This document shows positions 17,403 to 26,495 of a stretch of 64,000 bases of DNA, in pieces. The notes under the pieces were generated by a model. It was given only the letters and a program-made list of their open reading frames with translations, was not told the origin of the DNA and searched no databases. The position numbers and the translations under genes are program-made. Each line of letters opens with the position of its first letter. The stretch's first letter is position 1. Origin of the DNA: Agathobacter sp. (lineage in GTDB: Bacteria; Bacillota; Clostridia; Lachnospirales; Lachnospiraceae); NCBI GenBank assembly GCA_022775045.1, contig JALFLB010000057.1, positions 105,383 to 169,382 of the forward strand. The letters run 5' to 3'.

Positions 17403-19445
17403 ATGAGCTATAGAGAGATATGTGCGCATACGAATGAGGAATACTGGGAGCGGTTAGAGCTTGTGATGGAGCGCATTGCAGCCATAAGTGAAGATGGGGC
17501 TGCCAGTGTAAAGGAACGTTATCGTGGTTATTTTGTGGAGATGGCAGAGCTTCTTCAGGTAATGTACCGTGTGACAGAGTCCGCTGTCTCAGGAAAGCTT
17601 GCGACCATGACAAAAGAGTGGGGAGAGCGTCTGAACCGGAGGATGTTTCTGGATGTACAGGAACCGGATTATGCGGACAGCTATGCGAATCCGGTCTGTG
17701 CCACCGAACGTCTGGGAAGAGAATACGGACAGATTTTATGTGCGCTGGATGCAAGACTGCATGGAATCCTGCCATACTGTATGGAAGGAGATATCCGCTA
17801 TTTATGTATTTACGCGGAATTGTTTGTAGAAATTTTTAATTGCTTTGAAGATGCTGCTGAGTTGAATGAGCGGGAGCTTAAGAGTATTCTGTATTCTTTT
17901 ATGCACGATTATACGGAAGTGTTCAACGAGCAGGCCATCAGCAGGCTGATTGATCCGGCGTATGATTATCAGACACAGATTGTGCTGAAGGCAGATTTGA
18001 AGGATTCGGCGTATCTGTATCGGTATGGGCTGTATGTGGGAAAAGACGAGCTCGAATCTTCCCGCTTTTTACAGACTTTTTCCGAGGAACAGATACAGGC
18101 GATGGCAGATACTTTTACGGAAGGCTATCGCATCGGATTTGAAACATCAGGTAAGGATATTTCATTAAAGTCAGTGGTGGAAATCCGTTATCCAATCGGG
18201 TTTGAGCGGATGGTGCGTGCAGCCGTTCGCAATTTTGAGAAAATTGGTTTGAAGCCGGTGATGCAGCCATATTCCATTTCTCTCAATAAGCAATATGAGT
18301 ATGATCACAAAGAGGATGCTGGACTCTGGATGGATAAGGCATTTGTGGAACGCAGCCTTGAGGTGGACCGCAGTGTTTGGGAAAAGAATAAAAAACAGGC
18401 ACCATCCTATGGAGGTCCGGCGGTTATCGATATTTTTGGAATGGAGCCCTTTGCACCGAAACAGAAGGAGCAGCGCATCCGTTATACGGATAAGCAGCAG
18501 AGCCTTTCCGTGTATTTCCGAAGCCAGAAGAGCCAGTTAATCAATCAGTATATACATGGTAAGGAGCGCAGTTTTACAATCATTGCATATCCGGTGCCTT
18601 CCATAGGGGAAAAGTTTGCAGAAATTTTTGAACAGACAGTGCGGATTAATACGTTGGACTATATGCTGTACCGGGATATGCAGCAGAAGATCATCGATGT
18701 ACTTGATACGGCAGATACTGTGCATATTACGGGAAGAGGCAGCAACCGGACGGATCTGTATGTAAAGATTTATCCGCTTTCGAATCCGGCTCATGAGACC
18801 GCCTTTGAAAACTGTGTGGCAGATGTGAACATTCCGGTGGGAGAGGTATTTACGTCCCCGGTGCTTAAGGGAACCCATGGAAAGCTTCATGTGAGTCAGG
18901 TTTATCTGAATGAATTAAACTATGAAAATCTGGAACTGGATTTTGAAGACGGAAGAATTAAGGACTATATCTGTACTAATTTTGAATCCAGGGAAGAAAA
19001 TCGGAAGTATATTGAGGATAATGTTCTTTTTCATCATCAGACACTTCCGATGGGAGAGTTTGCCATCGGGACGAACACAACCGCATACCGGATGGCTCGC
19101 GAGTATGGCATCGCGGATAAACTGCCGATTTTAATTGCAGAGAAGACGGGACCACATTTTGCAGTGGGGGATACCTGCTATACTTACGATGAGGACAATA
19201 TGACCTACAATCCGGATGGGAAGGCTATTGTGGCAAGGGATAATGAGATTTCTGCTCTTCGCAGAGAGGATGTGTCGAAGGCATATTTTAACTGTCACAC
19301 GGATATCACGATTCCCTATGACGAGCTTGGAAAAATTACTGCGATCCGGGCAGATGGATCAACAGAGGATATTATTGCAGAGGGACGTTTTGTGGTTCCG
19401 GGAACGGAGTCATTAAACGAACCCCTTGATGCGATGAAGGAATAG
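17403..19445 (+). CDS. M29-type aminopeptidase
   Basis: The 680-residue protein has a ~250-residue N-terminal helical extension, then the M29 metallo-aminopeptidase region. Recognisable segments are VHITGRGSNRTDLYV, NIPVGEVFTSPV (metal-ligand region), GEFAIGTNTTAYRMAREY, EKTGPHFAVGDTC and TIPYDELG. Typical M29 enzymes are about 410 residues, so this is the long Clostridial form. No signal peptide is present, so it is probably cytoplasmic peptide recycling. It sits 15 bases before purE in the same direction. Confidence 0.82.
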   Translation: MSYREICAHTNEEYWERLELVMERIAAISEDGAASVKERYRGYFVEMAELLQVMYRVTESAVSGKLATMTKEWGERLNRRMFLDVQEPDYADSYANPVCATERLGREYGQILCALDARLHGILPYCMEGDIRYLCIYAELFVEIFNCFEDAAELNERELKSILYSFMHDYTEVFNEQAISRLIDPAYDYQTQIVLKADLKDSAYLYRYGLYVGKDELESSRFLQTFSEEQIQAMADTFTEGYRIGFETSGKDISLKSVVEIRYPIGFERMVRAAVRNFEKIGLKPVMQPYSISLNKQYEYDHKEDAGLWMDKAFVERSLEVDRSVWEKNKKQAPSYGGPAVIDIFGMEPFAPKQKEQRIRYTDKQQSLSVYFRSQKSQLINQYIHGKERSFTIIAYPVPSIGEKFAEIFEQTVRINTLDYMLYRDMQQKIIDVLDTADTVHITGRGSNRTDLYVKIYPLSNPAHETAFENCVADVNIPVGEVFTSPVLKGTHGKLHVSQVYLNELNYENLELDFEDGRIKDYICTNFESREENRKYIEDNVLFHHQTLPMGEFAIGTNTTAYRMAREYGIADKLPILIAEKTGPHFAVGDTCYTYDEDNMTYNPDGKAIVARDNEISALRREDVSKAYFNCHTDITIPYDELGKITAIRADGSTEDIIAEGRFVVPGTESLNEPLDAMKE

Positions 19446-19460
19446 AAGGAGGAAATTAAA

Positions 19461-19961
19461 ATGGCAAAGGTTGGAATTGTAATGGGAAGCGATTCAGATC
19501 TCAAGGTGATGAGTAGTGCAGCTGCAATGCTTGAGGAACTTGGGATTGATTATGAGATGGTAATCATCTCTGCACATCGTGAACCGGATGAATTGATCCA
19601 GTGGACAAGAACCGCTGAGGAAAGAGATGTGAAGGTGATTATTGCAGGAGCCGGGATGGCTGCAGCACTTCCGGGAATGTGTGCGGCACTGTCTGCGATT
19701 CCGGTTATTGGAGTACCACTCTCAGGCAAGAATCTGGATGGAATGGATGCAGTGTTCTCAATTATGCAGATGCCGCCTGGAATTCCGGTTGCTACGGTTG
19801 CTATCGACGGTGCTAAGAATGCTGCAATTCTTGCAGCAAAGATTCTGGCAGTGGCAGATGATAAGCTTCTGGTAAAGGTAAAGGATTATTCTAAGGGATT
19901 AGAAGAACAGGTTAAAGCAAAAAATGCTCGCTTGCAGGAAGTAGGTTACAAGAACTATTGA
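19461..19961 (+). CDS. purE: N5-carboxyaminoimidazole ribonucleotide mutase
   Basis: The 166-residue class I PurE starts VGIVMGSDSDLKVM, has SAHREPDEL and GAGMAAALPGM, and ends in the usual NARLQEVGY. It converts N5-CAIR to CAIR. AAGGAGGAAATTAAA precedes the ATG. purK and purC are not nearby. Confidence 0.97.
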   Translation: MAKVGIVMGSDSDLKVMSSAAAMLEELGIDYEMVIISAHREPDELIQWTRTAEERDVKVIIAGAGMAAALPGMCAALSAIPVIGVPLSGKNLDGMDAVFSIMQMPPGIPVATVAIDGAKNAAILAAKILAVADDKLLVKVKDYSKGLEEQVKAKNARLQEVGYKNY

Positions 19962-20040
19962 TTTATCCATCATAATATTTGCAGAGATATGGGTGGATAT
20001 GGTAAAATACAGACAAATACGTTTTTAGGAGGAAAAATAA

Positions 20041-21066
20041 ATGGATTACAAGAATTCCGGTGTTGATATTGAAGCTGGATACAAGTCAGTGGAGCTTATG
20101 AAAAAGCATGTGCAGGGAACAATGCGTCCAGAGGTATTGACCGGACTGGGCGGTTTTTCCGGGGCATTTTCCATGGAGTCATTTAAAAATATGGAGAAGC
20201 CGACATTGGTGTCCGGTACGGATGGTGTCGGAACCAAGATCAAACTTGCGTTCTTGCTGGACAAGCATGATACAATCGGAATTGATTGTGTTGCAATGTG
20301 TGTCAACGATATCGCATGCGCCGGTGGTGAACCATTATTTTTCTTAGATTATATTGCGTGCGGAAAGAATTATCCGGAGAAGATTGCTACAATCGTAAGT
20401 GGCGTTGCAGAAGGGTGTAAGCAGTCCGGTTGTGCACTGATTGGTGGCGAGACCGCAGAGCATCCGGGTCTGATGCCGGAGGATGAGTATGATCTGGCTG
20501 GATTTGCAGTGGGTGTTGTTGACGAGAAGGATATCATTACCGGTGCAGATTTGAAAGCACACGATGTGCTGATCGGTATGGCAAGCTCCGGTGTACATTC
20601 CAACGGATTTTCGTTGGTGCGCAAGATTTTCCGCATGAACGAGGAAACCTTGAATACATACATTGACGAGTTAGGAACCACACTTGGAGAGGCACTTCTT
20701 GCTCCGACCCGCATCTATGTGAAGGCGCTTAAGTCCATCAAGGATGCCGGTGTACGTGTGAAGGCCTGCAGCCATATTACAGGGGGAGGCTTCTATGAGA
20801 ATGTTCCGCGTATGCTTCCGGAAGGAAAGCATGCTGTGATCGAGAAGAACAGTTATCCGATTCCACCAATCTTCGGTCTGATGGCTCGTGAGGGAAATGT
20901 TGAGGAGCATATGATGTACAATACCTACAACATGGGACTTGGTATGGTGCTTGCTGTTGATCCGGCAGATGTCGATAAGACGATGGAGGCAATTAAGGCA
21001 GCTGGGGATACTCCATATGTGGTTGGAAAGATTACAGATGGGGAGAAAGGTGTTACATTATGTTAA
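20041..21066 (+). CDS. purM: Phosphoribosylformylglycinamidine cyclo-ligase
   Basis: The 341-residue protein starts [21 protein letters not shown] and carries [33 protein letters not shown] and [12 protein letters not shown], all diagnostic of PurM (AIR synthetase). AGGAGGAAAAATAA precedes the ATG. The end overlaps purN by 7 bases. Confidence 0.97.
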   Translation: MDYKNSGVDIEAGYKSVELMKKHVQGTMRPEVLTGLGGFSGAFSMESFKNMEKPTLVSGTDGVGTKIKLAFLLDKHDTIGIDCVAMCVNDIACAGGEPLFFLDYIACGKNYPEKIATIVSGVAEGCKQSGCALIGGETAEHPGLMPEDEYDLAGFAVGVVDEKDIITGADLKAHDVLIGMASSGVHSNGFSLVRKIFRMNEETLNTYIDELGTTLGEALLAPTRIYVKALKSIKDAGVRVKACSHITGGGFYENVPRMLPEGKHAVIEKNSYPIPPIFGLMAREGNVEEHMMYNTYNMGLGMVLAVDPADVDKTMEAIKAAGDTPYVVGKITDGEKGVTLC

Positions 21067-21683
21067 AGATTGCAGTGTGTGTATCCGGAGGAGGAACGAA
21101 CCTGCAGGCTATCATCGATGGAATAGACAGCGGAATCATTACGAATACACAGATTTCGGTGGTAATCAGCAATAATAAGAATGCATTTGCTCTGGAGCGT
21201 GCGAAGAAGCATGGAATTGAGGCGGTTTGTATCTGTCCAAAGGATTATGAGAGCAGAGAAGCGTTCAACCAGGATTTTTTAAGACAGCTGGATTCCTATG
21301 AGGTGGATCTTGTGGTGTTGGCAGGTTTTCTTGTTGTGATTCCGGAGCAGATGATTGCAAAGTATAGAAACCGCATTATCAATATTCACCCATCCCTGAT
21401 TCCATCCTTCTGCGGGACCGGATACTATGGTCTGAAGGTTCATGAGGGGGTTCTTGCACGCGGGGTCCGGGTGACTGGTGCTACGGTGCATTTTGTAGAT
21501 GAGGGAACCGATACCGGTCCAATTATTCTTCAAAAAGCGGTGGAAGTGGATCCGTCCGATACCCCGGAGACGTTGCAGCGGCGTGTCATGGAGCAGGCAG
21601 AGTGGAAGATTATGCCGAAGGCAATCGATTTAATTGCAAACAACCGCGTAAATGTGGTAGAAGGTAAGGTAATTATTTCGTAA
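21060..21683 (+). CDS. purN: Phosphoribosylglycinamide formyltransferase
   Basis: The 207-residue protein has the PurN start [17 protein letters not shown], the catalytic [12 protein letters not shown] and the [19 protein letters not shown] segment. It formylates GAR using 10-formyl-THF. It overlaps purM, and purD follows after a 115-base gap. Confidence 0.97.
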   Translation: MLKIAVCVSGGGTNLQAIIDGIDSGIITNTQISVVISNNKNAFALERAKKHGIEAVCICPKDYESREAFNQDFLRQLDSYEVDLVVLAGFLVVIPEQMIAKYRNRIINIHPSLIPSFCGTGYYGLKVHEGVLARGVRVTGATVHFVDEGTDTGPIILQKAVEVDPSDTPETLQRRVMEQAEWKIMPKAIDLIANNRVNVVEGKVIIS

Positions 21684-21798
21684 TTGCGGGAAGAGATGAT
21701 TGTGTCATGTTTTCTATGAAAACTTGATATGTAGCATGAACCCATTTCCAGAAGGGGAATTCTGCATAGGTGAATGTTCTAAAATAAGGAGAAATGAT
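21684..21798 (+). other. 115-base intergenic leader before purD
   Basis: No promoter of good quality or recognised purine riboswitch is visible. CCATTTCCAGAAGGGGAATTC can form a weak hairpin. purD may be transcribed from upstream. Confidence 0.3.
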
Positions 21799-23073
21799 AT
21801 GAAAGTTCTTGTAGTTGGAAGCGGCGGACGTGAGCATGCGATTGTGACAAGTGTTGCAAAGAGTCCGCGCGTAGATAAAATTTATTGTGCACCGGGAAAT
21901 GCTGGAATTGCTGCATTGGCAGAGTGTGTAGCCATCGGTGCAATGGAATTTGACAAGTTGGTGGCATTTGCAAAGGAGAAGGAAATTGACTTTACAATTG
22001 TCGGAATGGATGATCCGCTGGTTGGTGGAATTGTTGATGTATTTGAGGCTGAGGGGCTGAAAGTGTTTGGACCTCGCAAGAATGCAGCAATTCTGGAAGG
22101 ATCAAAAGCTTTTTCCAAGGATCTTATGAAGAAGTATCATATTCCTACTGCAGGCTATGAGAATTTTACTGATCCGAATGAGGCACTTGCTTATCTTGAG
22201 ACGGCCAAGATGCCGATCGTTCTCAAAGCAGACGGACTTGCACTTGGTAAAGGAGTACTGATCTGTAACACACTTGAGGAGGCAAAAGAAGGTGTCCGCA
22301 CCATTATGGAGGACAAAAAATTTGGAAATGCCGGTAACACGATGGTCATTGAAGAATTTATGACAGGACGTGAGGTATCCGTTCTTTCTTTTGTCGATGG
22401 AAAGACCATTAAGATTATGTCTTCTGCACAGGATCACAAGCGTGCTAAGGACGGAGATCAGGGACTTAATACCGGTGGAATGGGCAACTTCTCACCGAGT
22501 CCGTTTTATACAAAAGAAGTAGATGAGTTTTGTAAGAAGTATATTTATCAGCCAACTGTAGATGCTATGTCTGCAGAGGGACGCCCATTTACCGGAGTTA
22601 TTTTCTTCGGACTGATGTTGACCGAGGATGGACCGAAGGTACTTGAGTACAATGCAAGATTTGGAGATCCGGAGGCTCAGGTAGTGCTCCCTCGTATGAA
22701 AAACGATATTATTGATGTCATGGAGGCATGTGTAGATGGAAGGCTGGACAGCATTGATCTGCAGTTCGAGGATAATGCGGCAGTCTGTGTTGTTCTCGCA
22801 TCGGACGGGTATCCGGTGGCTTATGAAAAAGGCTTCCCAATTACTGGATTTGATAAGTTTGAAGGTAAGGATGATTATTATTGTTTCCATGCGGGAACAG
22901 CCTTTGACAAGGACGGACGGATTGTGACCAATGGCGGTCGTGTTCTTGGAATCACTGCAACCGGGAAGGATTTAAAGGAAGCAAGAGCAAAGGCCTATGA
23001 GGCAACCGGGTGGGTTGATTTTGAGAATAAATATATGCGCCATGATATTGGAAAGGCAATTGACGAGGCATGA
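21799..23073 (+). CDS. purD: Phosphoribosylamine--glycine ligase
   Basis: Start ATG 21799 follows TAAGGAGAAATGAT and gives the normal 424 residues; the track's longer start is unsupported. The ATP-grasp enzyme has VLVVGSGGREHAI, KADGLALGKGVLI, LNTGGMGNFSPSPFY and LEYNARFGDPEAQ. It makes GAR. Its stop codon overlaps the start of the HAD gene (ATGA). Confidence 0.97.
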   Translation: MKVLVVGSGGREHAIVTSVAKSPRVDKIYCAPGNAGIAALAECVAIGAMEFDKLVAFAKEKEIDFTIVGMDDPLVGGIVDVFEAEGLKVFGPRKNAAILEGSKAFSKDLMKKYHIPTAGYENFTDPNEALAYLETAKMPIVLKADGLALGKGVLICNTLEEAKEGVRTIMEDKKFGNAGNTMVIEEFMTGREVSVLSFVDGKTIKIMSSAQDHKRAKDGDQGLNTGGMGNFSPSPFYTKEVDEFCKKYIYQPTVDAMSAEGRPFTGVIFFGLMLTEDGPKVLEYNARFGDPEAQVVLPRMKNDIIDVMEACVDGRLDSIDLQFEDNAAVCVVLASDGYPVAYEKGFPITGFDKFEGKDDYYCFHAGTAFDKDGRIVTNGGRVLGITATGKDLKEARAKAYEATGWVDFENKYMRHDIGKAIDEA

Positions 23074-23705
23074 AAAAAGGCATTATTTTTGATATGGACG
23101 GAACCCTTTGGGATTCCGCACCGGAGGTGGTGGCATCTTGGAATGAGACCATCCAAAAAAGCGGTTATCAGAGAGCACCGCTGACAACAGAGGATATGCA
23201 GTCGGTTATGGGAAAAACCATGGATGAGATTGCACGAATCCTCTTTCCGGATTTGTCAGAGACAGACCGGACTGCGTTGCTTGAACAATGTGGAGAAGAA
23301 GAGAACGCATTTTTGCGGGAACATGGAGGCACGCTTTTTCCAAAGATTCGGGAAACGATGGAGGAGCTTAAGAAGAAGTACCATCTATACATTGTAAGCA
23401 ACTGTCAATCGGGATATATCGAGGCATTCTTAGATTATTACGGTTTTCACGATCTGATTGAAGACATTGAGTGTTATGGCAATAATGATAAACCGAAGGG
23501 TGACAATATCGCACTTGTATATCAGAGAAATAAACTCGAAGATGCAGTGTATGTTGGTGATATTCAGGGCGATTATGATTCCAGCAGGCAGGCTGGAGTA
23601 AAATTTATACATGCGGCATACGGTTTTGGTATCATTCGCGAGACGGTGCCAAAGATAGATCGTTTTGAGGAACTGATAGAGGTGGCTGATCAGGTTCTGA
23701 ATTAG
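23070..23705 (+). CDS. HAD-family phosphatase (PGP-like)
   Basis: The 211-residue protein has HAD motif I DMDGTLWDS with the nucleophile Asp, motif II VSNCQSGY, lysine motif III (NDKPKGDN) and VGDIQGDYDSSRQAG as motif IV. The cap domain is alpha-helical (residues ~15-80). The substrate is unknown; it resembles phosphoglycolate phosphatase-like enzymes. Translational coupling to purD suggests a role in clearing phosphorylated metabolites, but this is inference. Confidence 0.85.
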   Translation: MKKGIIFDMDGTLWDSAPEVVASWNETIQKSGYQRAPLTTEDMQSVMGKTMDEIARILFPDLSETDRTALLEQCGEEENAFLREHGGTLFPKIRETMEELKKKYHLYIVSNCQSGYIEAFLDYYGFHDLIEDIECYGNNDKPKGDNIALVYQRNKLEDAVYVGDIQGDYDSSRQAGVKFIHAAYGFGIIRETVPKIDRFEELIEVADQVLN

Positions 23706-23716
23706 TGGGGATAAAA

Positions 23717-26425
23717 ATGGGCAAACAGAATCAAAGCGGCGAAAAGGCGAACAGTGAACTGCTGAAAGTTATTGCAGAGCAGAATCATGAGAAGATTTTA
23801 GAGTATGATGTTGCAACGGATGAAGTTGCAATTTATACTGTTGTCAACGGACAGTATGTGACTCTTTATACACTTTCGGAGTATGTAGAAAAGAAACAGT
23901 TTGGGGAAGTGTTTATTGAGCCGGCAGATAAAAAGGGTTATCAGAAGGCCATACGTTCCTGTCTGAAGAAACCAACGCATACAATTATTGATGCACGTTT
24001 CATTGAGAAAGGGAAGAAGCCGGAGTGGCATCGATTTTATCTGGTTAGTGTTGGGGATGAGGATAATAAGGTTGTTCGTATTGTCGGACGGCTTATTTCC
24101 GTACAGAAAGAGAAAGAACTGAGTGAGAAGATACGGCGTAAGGCGGAGATTGATGTCCTGACGAATGTTTATAATCATAAGGCATTTGAGGACTTGTGCG
24201 AAAAGGCAATTGTTTCGTGTAAGTCGGATGCAATTTTCATCATGCTTGATGTTGACGATTTTAAGATGATTAACGATACGCAGGGACATGCAGTTGGAGA
24301 TTTGGTTTTGGAACAGACGGGAGCGGTCTTAAATGCTGCCGTTGGGAATCATGGAATTGCCGGAAGACTTGGTGGAGATGAGTTTGCTGCATTTGTGTGG
24401 GATTTTTCCAATCGGAAGCAGATGGAACAGTTCTGTCAAGAACTTTGGAAAAATTTAAAAACCATTATTTTTGATATGGAATATTCTGCTTCAATGGGAG
24501 TCAGTGTATTAGAGAATCGAAAGCTGCATTTTCAGGATCTTTATTATGAGGCGGATCAGGCAGTTTATGAAGCAAAGCGCAGAGGAAAGAATCAGTTTGT
24601 ATTCTTTGGCGCGATTGAGACGAATCAGCAGAAGAAGGAAGATGTACCGGTCAAGGAGAGCGGGACTGCGAATGAGAAGGTCTTGTTGGAGGAGTTGAAG
24701 CTGTGTCTTGATCAGCTTGCAGGAGAAAGAGACCAAGAGGGAACGAGACGTGTATTATTCTCTCTTTTGGAATTTTTTGATGCAGATTGTATGGTAATTG
24801 TCTGTGGGCAGGACGGGGAACTGCGCTCGGTGGAAGAATGCCACAAGGAGAGTGCACAGACGATAACGGAAGTCGTTCTTCAGGAAATTAAAAGTGGTAA
24901 TGCGAATAATTTTTTCAATTTCGTTGACAAGAGAGGCGAAGTGCGGATTGCTAACGTTAAGAGTATTAAGGAAGACCATCAGCAATTGTATCTCAAGCTG
25001 GCAGGTGATCGAATATGGTCAGTGGTAGCAACAGAACTTATTGAGGGAAACCGCAAGGTAGGCATTTTATGTGCGCTTAATCCAAGAAGGCATTTTGAAG
25101 AATCGGGAATTCTTTCTATGGTGGGAGATTATCTGTCCGTTCGCTATTTGCATGAGGAACTGCGAAAAGAGCAGGAGTATGACAGGGCTCATGATAAGGT
25201 TACCGGACTATGGAATCGGGAGACTCTTATCAGATGGCTTATGGATCATGAGGACAATGAGTTTACCTCTTTTGGAATTGTAACCACCGATGTGATTCAT
25301 CTTGCAGAAATTAATAAACAGTTTGGCTACCTGAACGGTAATAAGAAGCTGGCAAGAGTTGCAAAAATTCTGAGTTCAGTGCTGGAATCTTTTGCGGGCT
25401 ATCGTTATGATGAGGATGAGATGCTGGTGCTCTGTCCGAATGTGGATAAGATGGATATGGAGCTTATGGTAAACTGTCTGAGGGAGAAGCTGGCGGAGTT
25501 TGAAGTTCCGGTAGCGATGGGATACAGCTGGAGTGCCCATCCGCATGTACGCAATCAGATTACAGAGGCTGAAGTTGTGATGAACAACGATAAGCTGAAG
25601 TTGATGCAGGGCTCTACGCTAGATACGCGGATAGAACAGAGTGTGATTGATGAGGTGCAGGATCTGATCAAGCGAGGGCATTATTTGGTTTATCTGCAGC
25701 CCAAGGTCAATATTCATACCGGCAGGACAGAGGGAGCGGAGGCTTTGATCCGACAGCTGGATGATGAGCTTGGTATCGTAGGACCAGGGGTGTTTATCCC
25801 GGTTTTGGAGCGCTATAATCTTGTGCATATGATTGATTTGTTTGTTTTGGAAGAAATTTTTCGTTACCAGAAGGAGCAGATTGCTGTAGGTCATCGGACC
25901 ATACCAATATCCGTAAATTTCTCAAAGATGACAATCATGTATCCGGAACTAGTGGAGCGTGTACGCGCATTGGCGCAGAAGTATGAGGTACCGGAGGGAT
26001 TGATTCATATTGAAGTTACGGAGACTGTGGGGGATATGGATCATGTTGTGATTGAAAAGGTTGCCGATAGCTTGAAAGCAATGGGATTTAAACTTTCCAT
26101 GGATGATTTCGGAAGTCATTATTCCAACCTCTCCGTGTTGATTCAGTATGATTTCGACTCAGCAAAAATTGACCGTTCGATGGTAATGGAAATTACTAAG
26201 AATCAGAAAAGCCGGATTGTTCTTGATTATATGACATCTCTCATCAACGATTTAGGAATTCACTGTATTGTTGAAGGAATTGAGACCAAAGAACAGGTGG
26301 ATATCTTAAAGAAAACAAAGGCGGAGATGATTCAGGGATTTTACTTTGGAAAGCCGGTTCCGAAGGAGGAATTCTACGATTCCTTTATGGTGGAAGATAC
26401 GGCGACTGAGGCGGTGAAAGAATAG
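23717..26425 (+). CDS. c-di-GMP signalling protein: PAS-GGDEF-GAF-degenerate GGDEF-EAL
   Basis: ATG 23717 (902 residues) is favoured by the weak GGGGAT upstream; GTG 23705 is possible. A PAS-like region (~15-130) is followed by an intact GGDEF domain (RLGGDEFAAF, residue ~219), a GAF-like region (~310-470), a second GGDEF-like fold whose motif has become YDEDE (~564), and an EAL domain (GAEALIR, ~674). EAL residues VNFS, EVTET, MDDFG, KID and EGIE are kept, but loop 6 reads DFGSHYSNL instead of DFGTGYSSL. It may both make and break c-di-GMP. No membrane segment is present. Confidence 0.88.
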   Translation: MGKQNQSGEKANSELLKVIAEQNHEKILEYDVATDEVAIYTVVNGQYVTLYTLSEYVEKKQFGEVFIEPADKKGYQKAIRSCLKKPTHTIIDARFIEKGKKPEWHRFYLVSVGDEDNKVVRIVGRLISVQKEKELSEKIRRKAEIDVLTNVYNHKAFEDLCEKAIVSCKSDAIFIMLDVDDFKMINDTQGHAVGDLVLEQTGAVLNAAVGNHGIAGRLGGDEFAAFVWDFSNRKQMEQFCQELWKNLKTIIFDMEYSASMGVSVLENRKLHFQDLYYEADQAVYEAKRRGKNQFVFFGAIETNQQKKEDVPVKESGTANEKVLLEELKLCLDQLAGERDQEGTRRVLFSLLEFFDADCMVIVCGQDGELRSVEECHKESAQTITEVVLQEIKSGNANNFFNFVDKRGEVRIANVKSIKEDHQQLYLKLAGDRIWSVVATELIEGNRKVGILCALNPRRHFEESGILSMVGDYLSVRYLHEELRKEQEYDRAHDKVTGLWNRETLIRWLMDHEDNEFTSFGIVTTDVIHLAEINKQFGYLNGNKKLARVAKILSSVLESFAGYRYDEDEMLVLCPNVDKMDMELMVNCLREKLAEFEVPVAMGYSWSAHPHVRNQITEAEVVMNNDKLKLMQGSTLDTRIEQSVIDEVQDLIKRGHYLVYLQPKVNIHTGRTEGAEALIRQLDDELGIVGPGVFIPVLERYNLVHMIDLFVLEEIFRYQKEQIAVGHRTIPISVNFSKMTIMYPELVERVRALAQKYEVPEGLIHIEVTETVGDMDHVVIEKVADSLKAMGFKLSMDDFGSHYSNLSVLIQYDFDSAKIDRSMVMEITKNQKSRIVLDYMTSLINDLGIHCIVEGIETKEQVDILKKTKAEMIQGFYFGKPVPKEEFYDSFMVEDTATEAVKE

Positions 26426-26444
26426 TAAAATACAGTTTTTATGT

Positions 26445-26478
26445 AACTCCTGTGGTTGGTTATCACAGGAGTTTTTTG
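26445..26478. terminator. Terminator between convergent genes
   Basis: AACTCCTGTG and CACAGGAGTT form a 10-bp stem followed by TTTTTT on the plus strand. It ends the GGDEF/EAL gene and may also stop the minus-strand protease gene. Confidence 0.85.
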
Positions 26479-26495
26479 TATTTTTATGATTACTG

